A DNA stretch of 7,564 nt. It comes from an uncultured Chromatiaceae bacterium (GTDB lineage Bacteria > Pseudomonadota > Gammaproteobacteria > Enterobacterales > Alteromonadaceae). The notes below the pieces were generated by a model, which made no database searches, was not told the origin of the DNA, and worked only from the letters and a program-made list of their open reading frames with translations. Positions 4,881-7,564 of the stretch are shown in pieces. A program made the position numbers and the translations under genes. Position 1 is the first letter of the stretch. The number at the start of each line of letters is the position of its first letter. The stretch spans positions 1 through 7,564 of the forward strand of contig CAMLNG010000164.1 of the NCBI GenBank assembly GCA_946481195.1. Reading direction: 5' to 3'.

Positions 4881-7564
4881 GCTATTACTGCATATGTCAC
4901 TTACCAGACTCATGCTGAGTTTCTTGCTCGCGGCAATCCGGCGCCAGGTCAGGTGATATTCTTTCGTTCGAATACACCGCGCAACGATGGAGTGTATGAC
5001 GAAGTTCCGAATGGTAATAATGCGCGACTAAATCTGAGTGGTAATGTCACGAATAGTGCAGTAAACCTTGGTTCTACTGCCGGATATTTCACCGTAGTCT
5101 ATAACCACAATAATGCTGGCCAAGCCACAGGTTGTACAACCAGTCCTATTACTTTCACGACCCAACAATATATCGCTGATGGTGGAACCATTAACGTAAC
5201 TGTAACCTGTACCCTGCCAGATACCACTGGCCCGGAATTTGTCAGTGCAGCGACAAATGCGGCGGGCACTCAAATTGACATTACCTATAATGAAGACATT
5301 GATTACTACGGTGATGGCTCGGATTTTACGCTTAAAGAAGGTGGCGTTACCCGTACTCTCAGCTACAACACTTACAACAGCACAATTCTCACACTGAATG
5401 TTTCTCCGGCACTGTCGAGTGGGACCACGCTGACTCTGGATTTTACTGATAACAATACTATGTATGACTTCTCCGGCAATAGCGGGGTAAATTTCAGCAA
5501 TAAACCAGTGACAAATAATGTGGTCAGCGCCAATCCAACGGTAACGGATGCAAATATCAGTATCAGTGGCGCGAGCGGCAATGGTGGTGCCTTTAAGGCG
5601 GGAGATACCATCACCGTCACCTGGAATAACACTGCTGGAGGCGATAACAACACCGGGATCACCGGAGTCACTGTCGACTTTTCCCAGTTTGGCGGTGGCG
5701 CAGCTGTTAATGCATCAAATAGCAGTAATACCTGGACGGCTACCTATGTGATTCCTGCAGGTGCACTGGATGCCACCAATCGCAATGTCAGTGTGACGGC
5801 GACAAAAGCCAGCGGTAGTACCACCACCGCAGATACAACGAATGCAACTCTGGATAATCAGCCTCCAACCGTCAGTGATGGCAGAATTAGTATCTCCGGC
5901 GCGTCTGGCGTTGGTGGAGCATTTAAGATTGGGGATACCGTCACTGCGAGTTGGAATAACACTGCAGGTGGTGACAACAATGCAGACACTATCAGCAACG
6001 TAACTGCAGATTTCAGTGCTTTTGGCGGCGGTGCAGCAGTCAGTGCAACAAACAGCGCTGGTACCTGGACAGCGACATACATCATAGTTGCTGGTGCCAT
6101 TGATGCTACAAACCGCAATGTTTCCGTGACGGCGACAGACAATGCAGGGAATAGCACAACAGTTGCAGATAGCAGCAATGCGACTGTCGACAACATTGCG
6201 CCAACTGTAACGGGCTCCGCACCGGCAGGTGGTGCCCAATCAACAGATGCCAGTGTTGATTTTACCGTCACTTACAGCGAAGCAGTCAGCAACATTTCGA
6301 TCGATGATTTTGCTCTGGCCGCGACAGGCAGTGCATCCGGTACAATCAATAATGTTTCAGCAAGTTCAGGCAGTAGCATACAAGTTCAGGTCACCGGCAT
6401 TACCGGAAATGGCACACTGAAGTTAAATCATCTCGGCATGACTAACGTGGCAGATGATGTCGGTAATTCGGTTGCGGTCTACACCAGCGGTACCAGTCAT
6501 ACCGTTGCCATTCCAACAGCGCCGGACGCGCCGACAATCGATATGGTGACACCGGATGATGGCCAGGTCAGTGTTGATTTTAGTGCCCCGGGCAATAATG
6601 GCGGTTCTGCCATCACCGGTTATACCGTTACCAGTAGTCCTGGCGGGTTTACCGGGACGGGCACCAGTTCACCCATTGTCGTAAGCGGGCTCTCCAATGG
6701 AACCACATATACATTTACCGTCACTGCGACTAATGCAATAGGTACCAGCACAGCCTCTGGTGCTTCAAATCCGGTCACTCCGAAAGCGAACCAGACTATA
6801 ACTTTTGCCAATCCGGGGGCGCAAAACTTTGGCACCACCCCCACTTTAACCGCTACATCTGATTCTGCGCTGACAGTGGAGTTTAGTTCAGTCACTACCG
6901 GTGTTTGTACTGTCACCAGCGGTGGCGCTTTGACTTTTGTTACTGCTGGTAGCTGTACCATCCATGCCAACCAAAACGGCAATGCCAGCTTTAATGCTGC
7001 AGCAACAGTAGTGCAGACTTTTAGCGTCACTGCCGTAGTCCCAGGCGCACCAACCATCGGGACTGCAACCGCAGGGGATACGCAGGCTTCGGTCAGCTTC
7101 AGTGCCCCCGGCAGCACTGGTGGCGCCAGTATCAGCGGTTATACCGTCACTTCAAACCCGGGCGGTTTGACTGGCACCGGCGCTGGTTCACCCATCACTG
7201 TAACCGGTCTGACTAATGGTGTGGCTTATACCTTCACTGTGACTGCAACAAACTCGGCCGGGACCGGCAGTGCGTCGGCGGCATCCAACAGCATCACACC
7301 TGCGTCACCGCAAACTATTACTTTTGCGAATCCAGGTACGCAGAATTTCGGGACTAGTCCGACCCTGACGGCGAGCTCCACCTCTGGTCTGACGGTGACT
7401 TTCACCTCCAGTACCACCGGGGTTTGTACTATCACCAGTGGTGGCGCTCTGACCTTTGTCACCGCAGGGACTTGTACTATTAATGCCGATCAGGCCGGTG
7501 ACAGCAGTTATTTGGCGGCGCCTCAGGTCAGCCGTAGTTTCACGGTGAGTCCGGTTATTGCCGG
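4791..7564 (+). CDS. Large exported modular repeat protein (Ig-like, SwmB-like and FnIII-like domains), 3' end beyond the window
   Basis: The frame is open for 924 codons to the window edge without a stop. The protein begins with a Sec signal peptide (1-30). An unrecognised domain follows (31-143, Cys115 and Cys140), then a SwmB-like domain (144-247) and two copies of an Ig-like repeat (248-356, 357-468). A second SwmB/Big-like domain (469-574) leads into an alternating array: FnIII-like (575-666), Cys-pair beta domain (667-750), FnIII-like (751-839), Cys-pair beta domain (840-924 and on). The composition is Thr, Ser, Gly, Asn, Ala and Val-rich with almost no Lys or Arg, typical of extracellular beta-sandwich proteins. 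Such proteins usually act as adhesins or matrix components; that role is inferred, not shown. The anchor or secretion domain would be at the unseen C-terminus. Upstream is the cyd operon, with no evident functional link. Start chosen by GAGG 7 nt upstream. Confidence 0.85.
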   Translation, partial: MLDAQVARLSRQFFKVFLWLMALHFGAAQAAITAYVTYQTHAEFLARGNPAPGQVIFFRSNTPRNDGVYDEVPNGNNARLNLSGNVTNSAVNLGSTAGYFTVVYNHNNAGQATGCTTSPITFTTQQYIADGGTINVTVTCTLPDTTGPEFVSAATNAAGTQIDITYNEDIDYYGDGSDFTLKEGGVTRTLSYNTYNSTILTLNVSPALSSGTTLTLDFTDNNTMYDFSGNSGVNFSNKPVTNNVVSANPTVTDANISISGASGNGGAFKAGDTITVTWNNTAGGDNNTGITGVTVDFSQFGGGAAVNASNSSNTWTATYVIPAGALDATNRNVSVTATKASGSTTTADTTNATLDNQPPTVSDGRISISGASGVGGAFKIGDTVTASWNNTAGGDNNADTISNVTADFSAFGGGAAVSATNSAGTWTATYIIVAGAIDATNRNVSVTATDNAGNSTTVADSSNATVDNIAPTVTGSAPAGGAQSTDASVDFTVTYSEAVSNISIDDFALAATGSASGTINNVSASSGSSIQVQVTGITGNGTLKLNHLGMTNVADDVGNSVAVYTSGTSHTVAIPTAPDAPTIDMVTPDDGQVSVDFSAPGNNGGSAITGYTVTSSPGGFTGTGTSSPIVVSGLSNGTTYTFTVTATNAIGTSTASGASNPVTPKANQTITFANPGAQNFGTTPTLTATSDSALTVEFSSVTTGVCTVTSGGALTFVTAGSCTIHANQNGNASFNAAATVVQTFSVTAVVPGAPTIGTATAGDTQASVSFSAPGSTGGASISGYTVTSNPGGLTGTGAGSPITVTGLTNGVAYTFTVTATNSAGTGSASAASNSITPASPQTITFANPGTQNFGTSPTLTASSTSGLTVTFTSSTTGVCTITSGGALTFVTAGTCTINADQAGDSSYLAAPQVSRSFTVSPVIA
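5220..5531 (+). other. SwmB/Big-like beta domain 1 of the surface protein
   Basis: Residues 144-247 begin DTTGPEFVSAATN and continue with DITYNEDID, FTLKEGG, a Leu/Thr strand near 198-218, and a Asp/Asn-rich loop DNNTMYDFSGNSG. This resembles the SwmB-type repeat pattern, in which 'D-PP-FVSA' opens, a 'TYNE' strand follows and a 'D-SGN' loop ends the domain. Such domains are beta sandwiches that often bind calcium. Assignment is by pattern memory only. Confidence 0.5.
5532..6194 (+). repeat. Two tandem ~110-residue Ig-like repeats within the surface protein
   Basis: Copy 1 is 5532-5858 (residues 248-356) and copy 2 is 5859-6194 (357-468). Both contain ISISGASG, GGAFK-GDT, WNNTAGGDNN, DFS-FGGGAAV, TWTATY, a conserved DATNRNVSVTAT and a closing NAT-DN. 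The protein copies are highly similar, but the DNA is diverged: the longest exact blocks I noticed are short, such as TGGAATAACACTGC at 5622 and 5952, 330 nt apart. This points to an old duplication kept by selection on the protein. The Asp/Asn-rich loops could bind calcium (inference). Confidence 0.85.
6195..6512 (+). other. SwmB/Big-like beta domain 2 of the surface protein
   Basis: Residues 469-574 begin IAPTVTGSAPAGG and include SVDFTVTYSEAVSNISIDDF (488-507), VQVTGITGNGTLKL and a final ADDVGNS loop. This is the common bacterial repeat pattern in which a 'TYSEAV--I---DF' strand is followed by 'I-G-GTL-L' and a 'D--GN' loop. It links the Ig-like pair to the FnIII array. Confidence 0.6.
6513..7562 (+). 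repeat. Two copies of a composite unit: FnIII-like domain plus Cys-pair beta domain
   Basis: Unit 1 is an FnIII-like domain (6513-6788) and a Cys-pair domain (6789-7040); unit 2 is 7041-7307 and 7308-7562. The composite period is about 528 nt (~175 residues). The FnIII-like domains share APTI, V-FSAPG, ITGYTVTS-PGG, SPI-V-GL-NG, YTFTVTATN and a closing TP. The other domain shares QTITFANPG-QNFGT-PTLTA, TTGVCT, TSGGALTFVTAG and CTI, with two cysteines 16 residues apart (706/722 and 879/895). The DNA copies are clearly related but carry many synonymous changes. The array continues past the window edge. Confidence 0.85.

Noticed and set aside
5715..6239. Minus-strand 174-codon open frame that looks cysteine-rich
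   Set aside because: It lies opposite the Ig-like repeats. Its cysteines come from reading GCA/GCT-rich codons backwards, and the plus-strand protein has clear repeated domains in the same region. No plausible ribosome site or family match.
6620..7117. Minus-strand open frame of 165 codons, with similar ones at 5372-5671, 5858-6271 and 7226-7462
   Set aside because: All share one Val/Pro/Ala-rich pattern produced by the antisense of ACC/GGT/ACT-rich repeat codons. They recur because the plus-strand repeats recur, so they are shadows.
6513..7562. Regular repeats that could suggest a CRISPR array or DNA-level satellite
   Set aside because: The period is about 528 nt, the repeats are in frame and conserved as protein domains, and there are no short identical repeats with unique spacers.
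1..7564. A new defence, mobile or biosynthetic system
   Set aside because: The content is a respiratory operon and one large exported protein. I found no transposase, integrase, nuclease, toxin-antitoxin pair, tRNA or terminal repeat to support such a system.

Overview
The window looks like chromosomal DNA from a Gram-negative gammaproteobacterium. CydB aligns along its whole visible length with the E. coli cytochrome bd-I subunit, and a 37-residue CydX starts with the same nine residues (MWYFAWILG). The style of the downstream protein (Sec signal plus Ig-like and FnIII-like repeats) would suit a free-living aquatic genus of the Alteromonadales/Rheinheimera kind. That genus-level guess is inference and is weakly supported.

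Positions 1-4650 are a tightly packed plus-strand operon for the cytochrome bd quinol oxidase and its assembly transporter: cydB (5' end cut off by the window edge), cydX, cydD and cydC. cydB and cydX are 12 nt apart, cydX and cydD overlap by 35 nt, and cydD and cydC overlap by 4 nt (ATGA). cydA is presumably just upstream, outside the window. CydA, CydB and CydX form the membrane oxidase that reduces O2 with high affinity. CydD and CydC form a heterodimeric ABC exporter needed to assemble it, so one transcript would supply both the enzyme and its maturation factor.

Positions 4651-4790 are a 140-nt AT-rich intergenic gap. It holds a short GC hairpin (possible terminator), a palindrome, a run of eight T, a weak promoter-like pair and a clear Shine-Dalgarno sequence.

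From 4791 to the window end runs one uninterrupted plus-strand reading frame of 924 codons with no stop. It encodes the N-terminal part of a large exported, Thr/Ser/Gly/Asn-rich modular protein. The order is signal peptide, an unrecognised N-terminal domain, a SwmB-like beta domain, two copies of a ~110-residue Ig-like repeat, another SwmB/Big-like domain, and then an alternating array of FnIII-like domains and Cys-pair beta domains that continues past the edge. It is probably a surface adhesin or matrix protein. Its anchoring or secretion domain would be at the unseen C-terminus.

I saw no RNA genes, insertion sequences, CRISPR arrays or attachment sites, and no convincing novel multi-gene system. 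The most distinctive items are the modular surface protein, the nested cydX/cydD start, and the altered D-loop and short C-terminus of CydC.
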